Positions 46,696 through 56,010 of a DNA stretch of 64,000 bases are shown in pieces. This stretch comes from Nannocystis bainbridge. GTDB taxonomy: Bacteria; Myxococcota_A; Polyangia; Nannocystales; Nannocystaceae. The translations under genes were made by a program, and so were the position numbers. Where the stretch lies: NCBI RefSeq assembly GCF_028368995.1, contig NZ_JAQNDL010000001.1:744001-808000 (forward strand), given 5' to 3'. The stretch's first letter is position 1; every line of letters starts with the position of its first letter. The notes beneath the pieces are model-generated. The model searched no databases, had not been told where the DNA came from, and saw nothing but the letters and a program-made list of their open reading frames with translations.

Positions 46696-47519
46696 TTCCC
46701 GTTCGGCTTGGCCGTCACCGTGCCGGAGGCCGGCGACGCCGGGGTGGCGACGCCGGGCGACGTCGGGCTCGCCGGCGTCGTGCCGGTCGCGCCGGCGGCC
46801 GCGCGCAGGGCCGCCTCGACGAAGCTGTCCTGCTTGCCCATCTCGACCACCAGTTGGTCGCAGTTGGCGTAGTCCTTGATCGTCACGAAATTCTCGGGCG
46901 GATCACGGAACTGGATCGGGTCGGCCTTGAGCGTGATCTCGCCGCCCCACGGCACCAGCTTGGTGGTCGACACGCCGGGCCCGTTGACCAGCGCGACCGC
47001 CACGCACGAGTTGTTCTGGCGGGTGAACAGCACGCCGATCGACACCCCGTCGCAGCCGGCCTTGGGGCACACGCGCTCGGGCGACGGGCGCACGTCGATC
47101 GGCCGGCCCGGCAGCGCCTTCTCGACCAGCTGCTTCACCTTCTGCTGGATCGACTGGCCGTAATTCTGGTTCTCGGCCGCGATCGCGCTGGGGATGATGC
47201 GGGGGAACAGCACCACCACCCCGCCGGCGACCCCCTTCGAGTGCGAGATCTCGGGCGCCAGGAAGCGGGTGTCGTTCGGCGAGCCCGCCGCCACGCCCGT
47301 GCCGCCCGCGGTCGGGTCGGTCGTGCCGCCGGAGCCGCCCGGGTTCTGCGCGTCGCCCGGCGTGGTCCCGGCGCCGTCCGCGGGGCCCGGGCCGCCGATC
47401 GTCGGCCCCGTGGCGCCGCCGCTGGTGTCGGTGGGCGGGGTGGTGCTGCCCGACGTGGTCGGGGTGCAACCCAGGCTCACGGCGGCGAGGACGAGGGCGA
47501 GGCGGGGGATCGACGGCAT
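46692..47519 (-). CDS. Gly/Thr-rich lipoprotein of unknown function
   Basis: A 275-residue lipoprotein started at ATG 47519 ([20 protein letters not shown], lipobox S-L-G-C). A Gly/Pro/Thr linker (residues 20-80) leads to a folded domain (about 85-240) with [72 protein letters not shown] and [17 protein letters not shown] strands. The Cys pattern C-x4-C...C suggests disulfides. The C-terminus is Thr/Ala/Pro-rich. No family is recognised. It is co-translated with gloA through a stop-start overlap. Confidence 0.65.
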
Positions 47520-47526
47520 GGGGCCG

Positions 47527-47532
47527 ATTGTA
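47527..47532 (-). promoter_or_regulatory. putative -10 box (TACAAT) of the lipoprotein-gloA operon
   Basis: On the minus strand TACAAT ends seven bases before the ATG at 47519. It is one of the best hexamer matches in the window and supports the chosen start. Confidence 0.5.
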
Positions 47533-47662
47533 CGAAAACGGCCCGTCCACGGCGAAAATTCGCCGATCGGGGCCGGGTCCGGGGGGTCGCCGGGGCCGCC
47601 GCCGCCGCCGGGCATGTTCGATTTCGCCCCCGTTTCGAGTACCCTGCCTGCACGGCGTCCTC

Positions 47663-48343
47663 ATGAAGCGCAGCGAAAAGGCCCTCAAAATTCAGGCCGT
47701 CCTCGACCGCCTCTACCCGCAGCCCGCGGTCCCGCTGCTCCACGGCGATCCGTTCACCTTGCTGGTCGCGGTGTTGTTGTCGGCGCAGACCACCGACGCG
47801 CGGGTCAACCTCGTCACGCCGGCGCTGTTCCAGCGCGCGCCGACGCCCGCGGCGATGGCCGAGCTGTCCGAGGCCGAGATCCTCGGGTTCATCCGCTCTT
47901 GCGGCCTCGCCCCGGCCAAGGCCAAGAACATCCGCCGGCTGTCGCAGCTGCTGCTCGAGCGCCACGGGGGACATGTCCCGAAGGACATGGCCGCGCTCGA
48001 GGACCTGCCCGGCGTCGGCCACAAGACGGCCAGCGTCGTCATGATCCAGGCGTTCGGCGTGCCGGCCTTCCCGGTCGACACCCACATCCACCGGCTGGCC
48101 GCCCGCTGGGGCCTGTCCGACGGCACCACCGTCGAGAAGACCGAGGCCGACCTCAAGGCTCTGTGGCCGCAGGACGCGTGGGCCAAGCTCCACCTGCAGA
48201 TCATCTACTTCGGCCGCGAGCACTGCCCGGCCCGCGGCCACGACCCCGAGGTGTGCCCGATCTGCGCGTGGGCCGGCGTCAAGACCCGCCTCGCCGCCGA
48301 GGCCCGCGCCCGCGCGGCCGCCCGCCTCTCCGCGTCCGGGTGA
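47663..48343 (+). CDS. nth: endonuclease III-like DNA glycosylase/AP lyase
   Basis: A 226-residue DNA repair enzyme that removes oxidised pyrimidines. The helix-hairpin-helix is LPGVGHKTASVVM with catalytic Lys121, and Asp139 follows in PVDTHIHRLAARW. LLSAQTTD near residue 39-45 is the helix that inserts into DNA. The C-terminal cluster loop reads GREHCPARGHDPEVCPICAW: only three of the four [4Fe-4S] Cys are seen, at altered spacing, so the cluster may be absent or rebuilt. Two perfect 14-bp repeat units (cores 47972 and 47986) encode GGHVPKDM just ahead of the hairpin. Confidence 0.9.
   Translation: MKRSEKALKIQAVLDRLYPQPAVPLLHGDPFTLLVAVLLSAQTTDARVNLVTPALFQRAPTPAAMAELSEAEILGFIRSCGLAPAKAKNIRRLSQLLLERHGGHVPKDMAALEDLPGVGHKTASVVMIQAFGVPAFPVDTHIHRLAARWGLSDGTTVEKTEADLKALWPQDAWAKLHLQIIYFGREHCPARGHDPEVCPICAWAGVKTRLAAEARARAAARLSASG
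47964..47996. repeat. 14-bp repeat pair inside the endonuclease III gene
   Basis: Perfect CATG cores at 47972 and 47986 are 14 bases apart and form GGACATGTCC-CGAA-GGACATGG. They encode the variable loop between two helices of the enzyme. Confidence 0.85.
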
Positions 48344-48345
48344 GC

Positions 48346-48373
48346 CGCGGCGCTCGCGAGAACGGGCGCCGCG
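48346..48373 (+). terminator. candidate terminator hairpin after endonuclease III
   Basis: CGCGGCGC (48346-48353) pairs with GCGCCGCG (48366-48373) around a 12-base loop, starting two bases after the stop. It lies upstream of the 14-bp array in the same spacer. Confidence 0.45.
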
Positions 48374-48417
48374 AGGGGGCGGCCTGTTTCACACGAGACG
48401 AGCCGAAGCGACGCGTA

Positions 48418-48489
48418 CTCCATGGGCATGTCCTTCGGGGCATGTCCGATGCACCATGCTCCTTCAGACATGCCCTTTCAAGCATGTCC
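48418..48489. repeat. 14-bp phased CATG array between convergent genes
   Basis: CATG cores at 48427, 48441, 48455, 48469 and 48483 are exactly 14 bases apart, with an extra CATG at 48421. The unit TGTCC-TTCG-GGGCA would give a UUCG-type loop. Confidence 0.93.
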
Positions 48490-48834
48490 TCAAGACCTGT
48501 CGAGGTAGCGGCTGGTCGCCAGCGGTCCGAGCGCGGCCTCGGCCAGCGCGCGGACCGTGCGGCCGATCTCGCGGCGCACCTCGGGCTGGGCGAACATCCC
48601 CGGCGGCAGCAGCGAGGCCACGAATTTGCTGCTGCGGATCCGCAGCGCGTCGGCGCGGGTCAGGCTGCCGTGCGAGGTCGGCTCGACGTCGTGGCTGTCG
48701 GGGTCGTCGATCGCCGCCAGCGACGCCACGAACTCGGCCCGCGCCGACGCGAGGTCCAGGCGCGGGCCGTCGGGATGCAGGCGCCGGATCAGCGCCTCGA
48801 GGCCGTCGCAGAGGTCGTCCACGGCCGGCAGCAT
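48490..48834 (-). CDS. small hypothetical protein
   Basis: A 114-residue protein started at ATG 48834 (MLPAVDDLCDGLEALIRRLHPDGPRLDL). It is predicted mostly helical, with SLTRADALRIRSSKFVASLLPPGMFAQPEVRREIGRTVRALAEAALG in the second half. No signal peptide, membrane helix or family motif is seen. The frame upstream is open but overlaps the neighbouring gene region without support. It sits between convergent endonuclease III and a haem-site lipoprotein gene on its own strand, 26 bases after that gene's stop. Confidence 0.5.
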   Translation of the reverse strand: MLPAVDDLCDGLEALIRRLHPDGPRLDLASARAEFVASLAAIDDPDSHDVEPTSHGSLTRADALRIRSSKFVASLLPPGMFAQPEVRREIGRTVRALAEAALGPLATSRYLDRS

Positions 48835-48860
48835 AGCCGCCGGCCGGGCCGGGCGCGAAC

Positions 48861-50762
48861 TCAGCCGCCCGGGTCGTCGTTCTTGTGGACCCAGAAGCCG
48901 CGCATGTTGAGCGTGTTCACGTCCTGGCCGTGCAGCCAGAACCCGGGGTGGCTCGGGTCGACGCCCGGCTGCGGGTTCTCGTCGATGGCGACCACCCACA
49001 GCTGCTTGACCGAGTTCTTGTCGGCCTCGAGCTTGTTGCCGAAGGTGCGGCGCGACGTGAACACGACCCAGTTGTAGCCGCCGGAGCTGCGCGGCGCGAA
49101 CGTCGGCTCGTAGTTCCAGTGGCGGTCGCGGTCACCGGCGTAGAACGGGTGGTCGTCGCCGTTGCCGGCGCGCAGGCGGATCTCCACGCCGGGCTGCTCG
49201 ATGCTGGCGAGGAACATGTCCGACGTGCCGTTGCGGGTGTCGAGCATCGCCGGGTAGGCGCCGCGGTGGTAGATGACGTAGCGCCCGTCGGGCGTCACGC
49301 TCGGGAAGATGATCCCGTTGAGCGTCGGGTCGGCGCCCGGATCGACCAGCTTGACCGGGTTGGCCGCGGTGCGGTTGACGGCGTCGTAGTCGAGCGCCAT
49401 CAGCGACAGCGTCGCGTGGTCGACGTAGGCGATCTTGCGCCCGTCCGACGAGAACGCCGGCATGTTGAGCACGAGGTCGTCGATGCCGGTGCCCATCAGC
49501 TTGGCGCCGGTGGTCGCGTCCCACATGCCCGGCTGACCGCCCGGCGGGCCCGGCAGGTTGAGCTCGCCGTTTTCGATCACCACCGTGCCGTCGGGCGAGA
49601 TCGCCGACATCGCCCAGCTGCGGACCGGCACGCCGATGCTCGTCGAGGCGAACACCGGCGTGTTGTTGACGAGGTCCCACGTCGACACGTTGATGTCGCC
49701 GCCGATGATGAGGCGCGTGCCGTCGGCCGAGGCCGAGTGACAGGTGCTGCAGCCGTCCTGGCCGCCGGCCAGCAGGAAGTCCTCGGGCGCGTCGGCGCCG
49801 GGGTTGATGCGGAGCACGCGGCCGAGGCTGTTGGCCCAGTAGTACACCGAGCCGATCAGCGGCTCGGAGGCGATGGTCCACGTGTCGTCGGCGAGCACGA
49901 AGGCCGACGCCTGCCCGGCGGGCAGGCGGTGCACGTCGAGGCCCAGCGGCAGGCCCGAGCTCGACTCGGAGATCTGGACCCACAGCGGCTTGGGGATCGC
50001 GTGCCGCGAGGGCGGCTCGGCCAGCGTGTAGATCTTGGCGTCGACGAACTGGCCGCTGTAACGGACCAGGTACTTGTCGCCCGCGGTCGAGCCGTGCCAC
50101 ATCAGCTCGGCCGGCGACAGGCCCTTCGGGAACACGGTGCCGTCGTACGGGTACGACAGCGCGGCCGTGTCGGGCAGCGTCGCGCCGTCGAGGAGCTGCT
50201 TGTCGGCCTCGGTGATCTCGGGCGGCAGCTGATCGATCTTGAGGAACACGTTGACCGTGGCCTCGGCGACCTTGTTGCCGTGCAGCGCCTCGACGACGAG
50301 CTGGCCGCCGTACTGGCCGCCGGCCTCCACGGTGCCCTTCTCGTCGACCGACGCGATGTAGCTGGCGTCGGCCGACCAGGTCGCGGTCACCGGCTGCCCG
50401 TCACACAGCGCGTTCAGCTGCACCGGCGCGTGCACGCCGTTGTCGATCAGGATCATCGCCTCGGGCGGATCGACCGTCAGCGTGTTGCAGTTCGGGACCC
50501 CACCGGAGGTGGAGGTGGGCGCGTCGGTGGTCCCGGTCGCGCCGTCGGTGCCCTCGGAGGTGGTGGGCGCGTCGGTCGCGGTGCCGTCCGACTCTGAACC
50601 GGCCGTCATCGTCGACGCGATCCCCGTCGGGGAGGACGGCGAGCTCGCGCCCGCCGTGTCTCGCGTACCGTCGTCGCCGCACGCGGTCGGGACCGCGGCA
50701 CACGCACTCACCAGGAGCAACCCCCGCCACGGCCTCGTCGCCTTGTCGCGGTCTTTCATCAT
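48861..50762 (-). CDS. lipoprotein with CxxCH haem site and PD40-like repeats
   Basis: A 633-residue lipoprotein. Two ATGs (50762, 50759) follow GGAAGGG; the signal ends in lipobox P-T-A-C. A Thr/Ser/Gly linker (residues 30-85) leads to an Ig-like segment (LTVDPPEAMILIDNGVHAPVQLNALCDGQPVTATWSADAS). Further on, DGCSTCHSASADGTRL is a single c-type haem motif of the kind found in WD40-like/PD40 proteins. Blade-like repeats follow (ISPDGTVVIENG, FSSDGRKIAYVDHATLSLMALDYD, VTPDGRYVIYHRG, FAPRSSGGYNWVVFTSRR). It probably forms a surface beta-propeller with one haem. Function is unknown; polysaccharide binding or electron transfer are guesses. Confidence 0.75.
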   Translation of the reverse strand: MMKDRDKATRPWRGLLLVSACAAVPTACGDDGTRDTAGASSPSSPTGIASTMTAGSESDGTATDAPTTSEGTDGATGTTDAPTSTSGGVPNCNTLTVDPPEAMILIDNGVHAPVQLNALCDGQPVTATWSADASYIASVDEKGTVEAGGQYGGQLVVEALHGNKVAEATVNVFLKIDQLPPEITEADKQLLDGATLPDTAALSYPYDGTVFPKGLSPAELMWHGSTAGDKYLVRYSGQFVDAKIYTLAEPPSRHAIPKPLWVQISESSSGLPLGLDVHRLPAGQASAFVLADDTWTIASEPLIGSVYYWANSLGRVLRINPGADAPEDFLLAGGQDGCSTCHSASADGTRLIIGGDINVSTWDLVNNTPVFASTSIGVPVRSWAMSAISPDGTVVIENGELNLPGPPGGQPGMWDATTGAKLMGTGIDDLVLNMPAFSSDGRKIAYVDHATLSLMALDYDAVNRTAANPVKLVDPGADPTLNGIIFPSVTPDGRYVIYHRGAYPAMLDTRNGTSDMFLASIEQPGVEIRLRAGNGDDHPFYAGDRDRHWNYEPTFAPRSSGGYNWVVFTSRRTFGNKLEADKNSVKQLWVVAIDENPQPGVDPSHPGFWLHGQDVNTLNMRGFWVHKNDDPGG

Positions 50763-50896
50763 CACCTGCCCTTCCAAAAAAACTCTTCCGCCAGCCGTAT
50801 CACAGACCTACCACCCGCGCAGGCGGGGAAACCCTCTGCGCGCGGCTTCGCTGGAGACCTCGGCATCTCCCCGCCCCGGCGTTTGCGGTCCCGTGC

Positions 50897-50902
50897 TAAG
50901 GT
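50897..50902 (+). promoter_or_regulatory. putative -10 box (TAAGGT)
   Basis: TAAGGT ends 12 bases before the GTG at 50915, within the divergent spacer of the haem-site lipoprotein and kinase genes. Confidence 0.3.
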
Positions 50903-50914
50903 GGCTGCGCAGGC

Positions 50915-53900
50915 GTGGTCGACCTCGAGGCGGACAGACTGCGCGCCTTGATGCGCGCCGCGGTGTTCAAGCAGCCGCACCAGCCGGTGCTCCTCGGCAA
51001 CTTCGAGATCATCAAGGTGCTCGGATCGGGCGCGATGGGCATCGTGTATGAGGCCTTCGACCCCCGTCGCGGCGAGAGCGTCGCGCTCAAGACGTTGCGG
51101 GCCCCGAGCGCGCGCGCACTGGCGCTCTTCAAGCGCGAGTTCCGGGCGCTGTCGCGGCTGTCGCACCCGAACCTGGTCGAGCTGCACAAGATGTATCGCG
51201 ACCACGACCAGTACTTCTTCACGATGGAGCTCATCCGCGGCTCGCCGCTGCTGACGTACCTGTGGGGCGTCGAGGCCGCTCCCGACGCGCCGACGGCCAC
51301 TCCCGTCACCGACTTCGCCCGACTGCGCGCGGCCTTCGCCCAGCTCGTCGACGGCGTGTTCGCGCTCCACCAGAGCCACAAGCTGCACCGCGACATCAAG
51401 CCGACCAACGTCATGGTCAGCCCCGAAGGCCGCGTCGTCCTCATGGACTTCGGCTTCGTCGGCGAGGAGTCCGTCGGCACGCTCGAGTCGACGGCCGGCA
51501 GCCTGGTGGTCGGCACGCCGGCGTACATGGCCCCCGAGCAGGCGGTCGGCGGCGCGCGCACGCCCGCGAGCGACTGGTACAGCGTCGGCGCCACCCTCTA
51601 CATGGCCCTCACCGGCCGCGTGCCCTACTCCGGGGAGAACCTGGCGCGCATGATGGAGCGCAAGCAGGCGTCGGCGCCCCCGCCGCCGCGCACGCTCGTG
51701 GCCGGCATCCCCGACGAGCTCGACGTCGTCTGCGTGCGCCTGCTCCAACCTGACCCGAAGGTCAGGCCCGGCGCGTCCGAGCTGATGGCGCTGTTCCACA
51801 GCGACCGCGGCCACCTGCAGCGGGTCCAGGCGGCCGCGTACGTGTCGCCGGCCGCCACCCACGTCGGCGCGCGCAGCTTCGTCGGCCGCACCGCCCAGGT
51901 GCGCGCGATCCGGCTGGCCTTCGACGCCGTCGACCGCGCGGCCGCGCCCGTCCCCCCGCCCGAGGCAGTGCCCGCGGTGGTGCTCGTGCACGGCCGCGCC
52001 GGCCTCGGCAAGAGCGCGCTGATCCGCCACGTCACCGACGGCCTGCGCCAGCGCGCGACCCTGCTGCGCGCCCGCTGTTACGATCGCGACACCGTCCCGT
52101 ACAAGGCGCTCGACAGCCTGGTCGACGCCCTGGCCCGCCAGCTGCGCCAGCGCGACGAGGCCGAGGTCGCTACCGTGCTGCCGCCCGAGATCGACTCGCT
52201 GGTCGCGCTGTTCCCGGTGCTCCACCAGGCCCCGGCCGTGGCCGCCGTCACACCTGTCCCTTCGGCCATGCCCACGCGGCGCGATCTCCGGGCCGCGCTG
52301 CGCCCGGACGCCCCGGCCTTCCGCGCGCTGCGGCGGCTGCTCGTCGGCCTCGGCGGCGGCCGCCCGCTGGTGCTGTGGATCGACGACCTGCAGTGGGGCG
52401 ACGCCGACAGCGTGCGCGTGCTGGCCGAGCTGCTGCGCCCGCCCGGGGCCCCGCGCGGCCTGCTGATCGCCAGCTACCGCAGCGAGGACGGCGACAGCCC
52501 GGCGCTGCGGGCCCTGGATGTCCTGAGGGACATGGTCGAACAGGCAGGTTCTTCGATGCAGGTGCTCGAGGTGCCGCCGCTGTCACCCGACGAGACCGAC
52601 GCGCTGGCCGAGATCCTGCTCGGGCCCGACACCCCGCCGCCGCGGCTGCGCCGGGTCGCCGCCGAGGCCGGGGGCAGCCCGCAGCTGCTTCACGAGCTGG
52701 CGCGCTTCGTCGCCCACGGGGCCGGCAGCGCGCCCGAGGTCACGGTCGACGAGCTGATCGAGATCCGGATCTCGCGCCTGTCCGCGCCGCAGCGGCGCCT
52801 GGTCGAGGTGCTGGCGGTGGCCGGGCGCCCGCTGGCCCAGGCGGTCGCGTTCACGGTCGCCGGGGTCGCCCCCGCGGCCGCCAACGCCGGGCTGGCCGAC
52901 CTCCACCAGCTGCAGGCCGCGGGCCTGGTCCGCAGCTTCACCGCCGCCGGCTCCGACCTGCTCGGCGAGCAGGGCGAGCTCGTGCTCGACGTCCAGCACG
53001 AGCGCACCCGCGACGCGGTGCTGATCCGCCTCGACGGTCCGGCCCTGCGCGAGCTCCACGGCCGCCTCGCCGCCGCGCTCGAGCGCGACCCGCAGACCGA
53101 CCCGTTCGCCCTCATCGAGCACCTGCGCGCCGCCGGCGACACCGCCCGCGCGCTCGCCCTGGCCCGCCGGGCCGCCGGCTTCTACCGCGAGGCCGACGAT
53201 TTCCTGCGCGCGGCCGCCTTCCTCCGGGTCGCCCGCGACCTCGCCCCGCCCGGGGCCGCACCGGCGCTCGCGCGCGAGCTCGGCGATGCGCTCGCGCGCG
53301 CCGGCCACAGCCGCGAGTCCGCCGAGGCCTACCTCTCGGCCCGCAACGGCAGCGACCCGGCGGGCGACCTCACCCTCGTCGGCGCCGCCGCGGCCCAGTT
53401 CATCACCGCCGGCCACCTCACCCGCGGTCAGGAGATCCTGAGCGCCGCCCTCGTCTCGGCCGGGCTGTCCGCCGGCGACGCGTCGGTGCGCGACAAGCTC
53501 GGCGCGCTGTGGCGGCGCGGCCAGAAGATGGTCCGCGGCCTCGACTTCACCGCCCGCGCCGAGGCCGACGTCGACCGCATGGACCTGGCGCGGGTCGACC
53601 TGTGCTTCGCCGCCGCGCTGTCGACCATGGCCGTCGACCCCAGCGCCGCCGCCGACGCCCAGGCGCGCCACCTGCTGCTGGCCCTGCGGGCCGGCGAACC
53701 GCGTCGGGTGGCGCGCGCCTTCGCGCTCGAGGCCTGCCTGCTGGCGCCCGGAGGCGCGCGCGCGCGCGGCCAGCTCGACCCGCTGCTCACCTCCGCGCGC
53801 GCCCTCGCCCGCTCGACCGGCGCCACCGGCATCGCCGACCTGTGCGACCTGGTCGACCTGCTGGCCGAGACCGCCGGCGGCTCGCCCACGCGCGCGCTGG

Positions 53901-54724
53901 CGCTCGCCGGGCCGCTGCTGCGCGCCGGCACCCTGCACGCGCCCGAGCTGCCGGGGCTGTCGACCCTGGCCCGCCTGTGCCAGTTCCGCGCGCTCACCCA
54001 CCTCGGCCGCTACGACGTGCTGCTCGAGGAGGTCCCGGCCCTGCTGACCGCCGCGCGCTTCGCCGACGACCGGGCCGCCCACGTCGCCTGCGCCTCGCTG
54101 GCCGCCTGGCTGGCCGCGGTCGACGGCGACCCGGACGGCGCCCAGGCGCTCGCCGCCGAGTGCGCCGCCGCCTGGCCGTCCGCCGACGCGCGCGCCTTCC
54201 ACATGCAGCACCTGCAGATCGTCGGCGCCGAGGCCCACGCGCTGCTCGCCGCCGACGATCCGGCCGGCGCCTGGGCCCGGGTCGACGCCGCCGGGCCGGC
54301 GCTGGCGCGCAGCGGCCTCGGCAACCTGCTGCCGCTGCGGATCCAGGCGACCGAGCTGACCGGCCGCACCGCCGTGGCCGCGCTCGCCGCCGGGCCGCCG
54401 CCGGGCGCCCGCGAGGGCCTGCGCCGCGCGGTCGAGCGGGCCTCCGACAGCCTCCAGCGCGACGGCGCCATGGGTCACGCCGCCCTTCTGCGCGCCGCTC
54501 TGCGCCACCTCGCCGGCGACCCCGCCGCCGCTCAGACCCAGCTCCAGACCGCCAGCGACGCGTTCGCGGCCGCCGGCATGGCCGCGCACCAGGCCGCCGC
54601 CGAGCTGCGCCTGGCCCGCCTGGCCGGCCGCAGCGGCGACGTGCCACGCGGGGCCCTGCAAGCGCTCGGCGTCGAGCACCCGAACCGCTTCGCCGACCTC
54701 CTGGCCCCGGCGCTGCCCGCGTGA
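50915..54724 (+). CDS. Ser/Thr kinase fused to AAA/STAND-type ATPase regulator
   Basis: A 1269-residue soluble protein. The kinase domain (about 30-290) has GSGAMGIVYEA, Lys59 (VALKTL), HRDIKPTN (H158-D160) and D178FGFV. It is followed by FVGRTAQVRAI and an ATPase domain with Walker A GRAGLGKS (Lys366) and Walker B LVLWIDDLQWGD (D490, D491). The remaining 650 residues are long helical repeats (TPR-like), ending without a DNA-binding domain. This is the PknK-like plan common in myxobacteria, where the kinase and the STAND ATPase together switch a large signalling scaffold. Two places in its coding region carry phased 14-bp repeat units (52253-52267 and 52517-52562). The GTG start has no Shine-Dalgarno sequence. 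An ECF sigma gene lies about 560 bases downstream. Confidence 0.88.
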   Translation: MVDLEADRLRALMRAAVFKQPHQPVLLGNFEIIKVLGSGAMGIVYEAFDPRRGESVALKTLRAPSARALALFKREFRALSRLSHPNLVELHKMYRDHDQYFFTMELIRGSPLLTYLWGVEAAPDAPTATPVTDFARLRAAFAQLVDGVFALHQSHKLHRDIKPTNVMVSPEGRVVLMDFGFVGEESVGTLESTAGSLVVGTPAYMAPEQAVGGARTPASDWYSVGATLYMALTGRVPYSGENLARMMERKQASAPPPPRTLVAGIPDELDVVCVRLLQPDPKVRPGASELMALFHSDRGHLQRVQAAAYVSPAATHVGARSFVGRTAQVRAIRLAFDAVDRAAAPVPPPEAVPAVVLVHGRAGLGKSALIRHVTDGLRQRATLLRARCYDRDTVPYKALDSLVDALARQLRQRDEAEVATVLPPEIDSLVALFPVLHQAPAVAAVTPVPSAMPTRRDLRAALRPDAPAFRALRRLLVGLGGGRPLVLWIDDLQWGDADSVRVLAELLRPPGAPRGLLIASYRSEDGDSPALRALDVLRDMVEQAGSSMQVLEVPPLSPDETDALAEILLGPDTPPPRLRRVAAEAGGSPQLLHELARFVAHGAGSAPEVTVDELIEIRISRLSAPQRRLVEVLAVAGRPLAQAVAFTVAGVAPAAANAGLADLHQLQAAGLVRSFTAAGSDLLGEQGELVLDVQHERTRDAVLIRLDGPALRELHGRLAAALERDPQTDPFALIEHLRAAGDTARALALARRAAGFYREADDFLRAAAFLRVARDLAPPGAAPALARELGDALARAGHSRESAEAYLSARNGSDPAGDLTLVGAAAAQFITAGHLTRGQEILSAALVSAGLSAGDASVRDKLGALWRRGQKMVRGLDFTARAEADVDRMDLARVDLCFAAALSTMAVDPSAAADAQARHLLLALRAGEPRRVARAFALEACLLAPGGARARGQLDPLLTSARALARSTGATGIADLCDLVDLLAETAGGSPTRALALAGPLLRAGTLHAPELPGLSTLARLCQFRALTHLGRYDVLLEEVPALLTAARFADDRAAHVACASLAAWLAAVDGDPDGAQALAAECAAAWPSADARAFHMQHLQIVGAEAHALLAADDPAGAWARVDAAGPALARSGLGNLLPLRIQATELTGRTAVAALAAGPPPGAREGLRRAVERASDSLQRDGAMGHAALLRAALRHLAGDPAAAQTQLQTASDAFAAAGMAAHQAAAELRLARLAGRSGDVPRGALQALGVEHPNRFADLLAPALPA
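52513..52566. repeat. 14-bp repeat units inside the kinase-ATPase gene
   Basis: Cores GATG at 52517, CATG at 52531, CAGG at 52545 and CAGG at 52559 keep the 14-base phase and encode LDVLRDMVEQAGSSMQVLEV after the Walker B region. A second pair, CCTG at 52253 and CATG at 52267, lies in the loop PVPSAMPTRR. Confidence 0.6.
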
Positions 54725-55285
54725 GCTGCAGCGCGGCCCTTCGCGCCCTGCCCCGCCTCCCGCGGGCCCTGCCTCGCTCAACGCAGCGGCCCGCCTCGCC
54801 TCCCGCGGACACTGCCTCGCAACTCACCAGAATGCGAGCCGTCGGGGCCCGGTCCGAGTCGCGCGCGGCTCTTCTCGAGCGCACCCGCGTGAGCCCGTCG
54901 CGGCCCCACACGCCCTTCGCTAGCCTCGCCGCCGGCCGGTCGCGACGCCCGCCACGGACCTCTCGCCGCCGCCCCGAAATGCGAGCCTGCGCCGCGCGAG
55001 CCTCCGGCCCCTCGGGTGACGTCGCCCCTCTGTCGGCGCCGCCCGCGTGTGCCTCGCGACCCGCGCTCGTCCGAGCCGCCAACGCGCCGTGGATCCCCGA
55101 ACTCCTGCGCGCACGACCTCTCCGCCCCGCGAGGCTGCGGACCGCGAACTCGCAGGGCCGGCGAGCGCCCGGGCGCCTGCGGACTCGTGCGCGCGGTTCG
55201 GCTTCTCCCCCGCTGTCCGCGCGTGATCCGGCGCTGGGCGCCCGCTCCGCCGAAGCCGCGGCCTCGCCGTGCTACCGTCGCCGGG
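54725..55285. other. 561-bp spacer upstream of the ECF sigma gene
   Basis: The left end repeats CGCCTCCCGCGG.C.CTGCCTCGC twice (about 54752 and 54793). The middle is C-rich without a protein-like frame. The right end carries a TACCGT hexamer seven bases before the sigma-factor ATG. No RNA gene or 14-bp array is seen. Confidence 0.5.
55273..55278 (+). promoter_or_regulatory. putative -10 box (TACCGT) of the sigma-factor gene
   Basis: TACCGT ends seven bases before the ATG at 55286 with no ribosome-binding site between, fitting a leaderless transcript. Confidence 0.45.
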
Positions 55286-55972
55286 ATGTCCGACGACTTC
55301 GAGCTCCTCGACGCCTGGCGCGGCGGTGACCTGCAGGCCGGCAGCAAGCTGTTCGACCGCCACTTCGAGAGCATCCACCGGTTCTTGCGCAACAAGGTCG
55401 GCGACGACACCGACGAGGTCATGCAGCGGACTCTGCTCGCCTGCGTCGAGACCCGCGACCGCTTCCGCGGCGCCTCGACCTTCCGCACCTACCTGTTCGG
55501 CGTCGCCCGGCTCGAGCTGCTGGCCCACTACCGGCGCCGGCGCAAGCTCAACAACGAGCTCGACATCGAGTCGAAGTCCTTCTTCGACCTCGACCCCTCG
55601 CCGAGCACCGTCGTCGCCAAGCACAACGAGCAGCGGCTGCTGCACGAGGCGCTGCGCCGGCTGCCGATCGACCTCCAGATCGCGCTCGAGCTGCACTACT
55701 GGGAGAACATGTCGGCGACCGAGGTCGCGACCGTGCTCGAGATCCCGTCCGGCACGGTCAAGAGCCGGCTGCGGCGGGCCAAGGAGATGCTGCGCGAGAT
55801 CATGGAGTCGATCACGCTCAGCAAGACCCAGCTCGAGAGCACCATGGGTGACCTCGACGGCTGGGCCAAGCAGCTCGGTGAAACCCTGCGCGAGGGCGCG
55901 GCGGTCTCACGCATGACGGCCAAGGACGACAACGACGACGAATCGCCGTCCGGAGCCGCCGCCGCCACCTGA
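55286..55972 (+). CDS. ECF-type RNA polymerase sigma factor
   Basis: A 228-residue sigma-70 family protein of the ECF type. Region 2 is LLDAWRGGDLQAGSKLFDRHFESIHRFLRNKVGDDTDEVMQRTLLACVETRDRFRGASTFRTYLFGVARLELLAHYRRR. Region 4 is HEALRRLPIDLQIALELHYWENMSATEVATVLEIPSGTVKSRLRRAKEMLREIM, with the helix-turn-helix SATEVATVLEIPSGTVKSRLRRAKE. A C-terminal tail of about 40 residues (DGWAKQLGETLREGAAVSRMTAKDDNDD) may be regulatory. No anti-sigma gene is adjacent, so control could come from the large kinase-ATPase upstream or from transcription alone. The ATG at 55286 precedes region 2. Confidence 0.9.
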   Translation: MSDDFELLDAWRGGDLQAGSKLFDRHFESIHRFLRNKVGDDTDEVMQRTLLACVETRDRFRGASTFRTYLFGVARLELLAHYRRRRKLNNELDIESKSFFDLDPSPSTVVAKHNEQRLLHEALRRLPIDLQIALELHYWENMSATEVATVLEIPSGTVKSRLRRAKEMLREIMESITLSKTQLESTMGDLDGWAKQLGETLREGAAVSRMTAKDDNDDESPSGAAAAT

Positions 55973-56010
55973 GTTCGGCGCCCTCGCCGCTCCTGACCCG
56001 CGACATCGGC

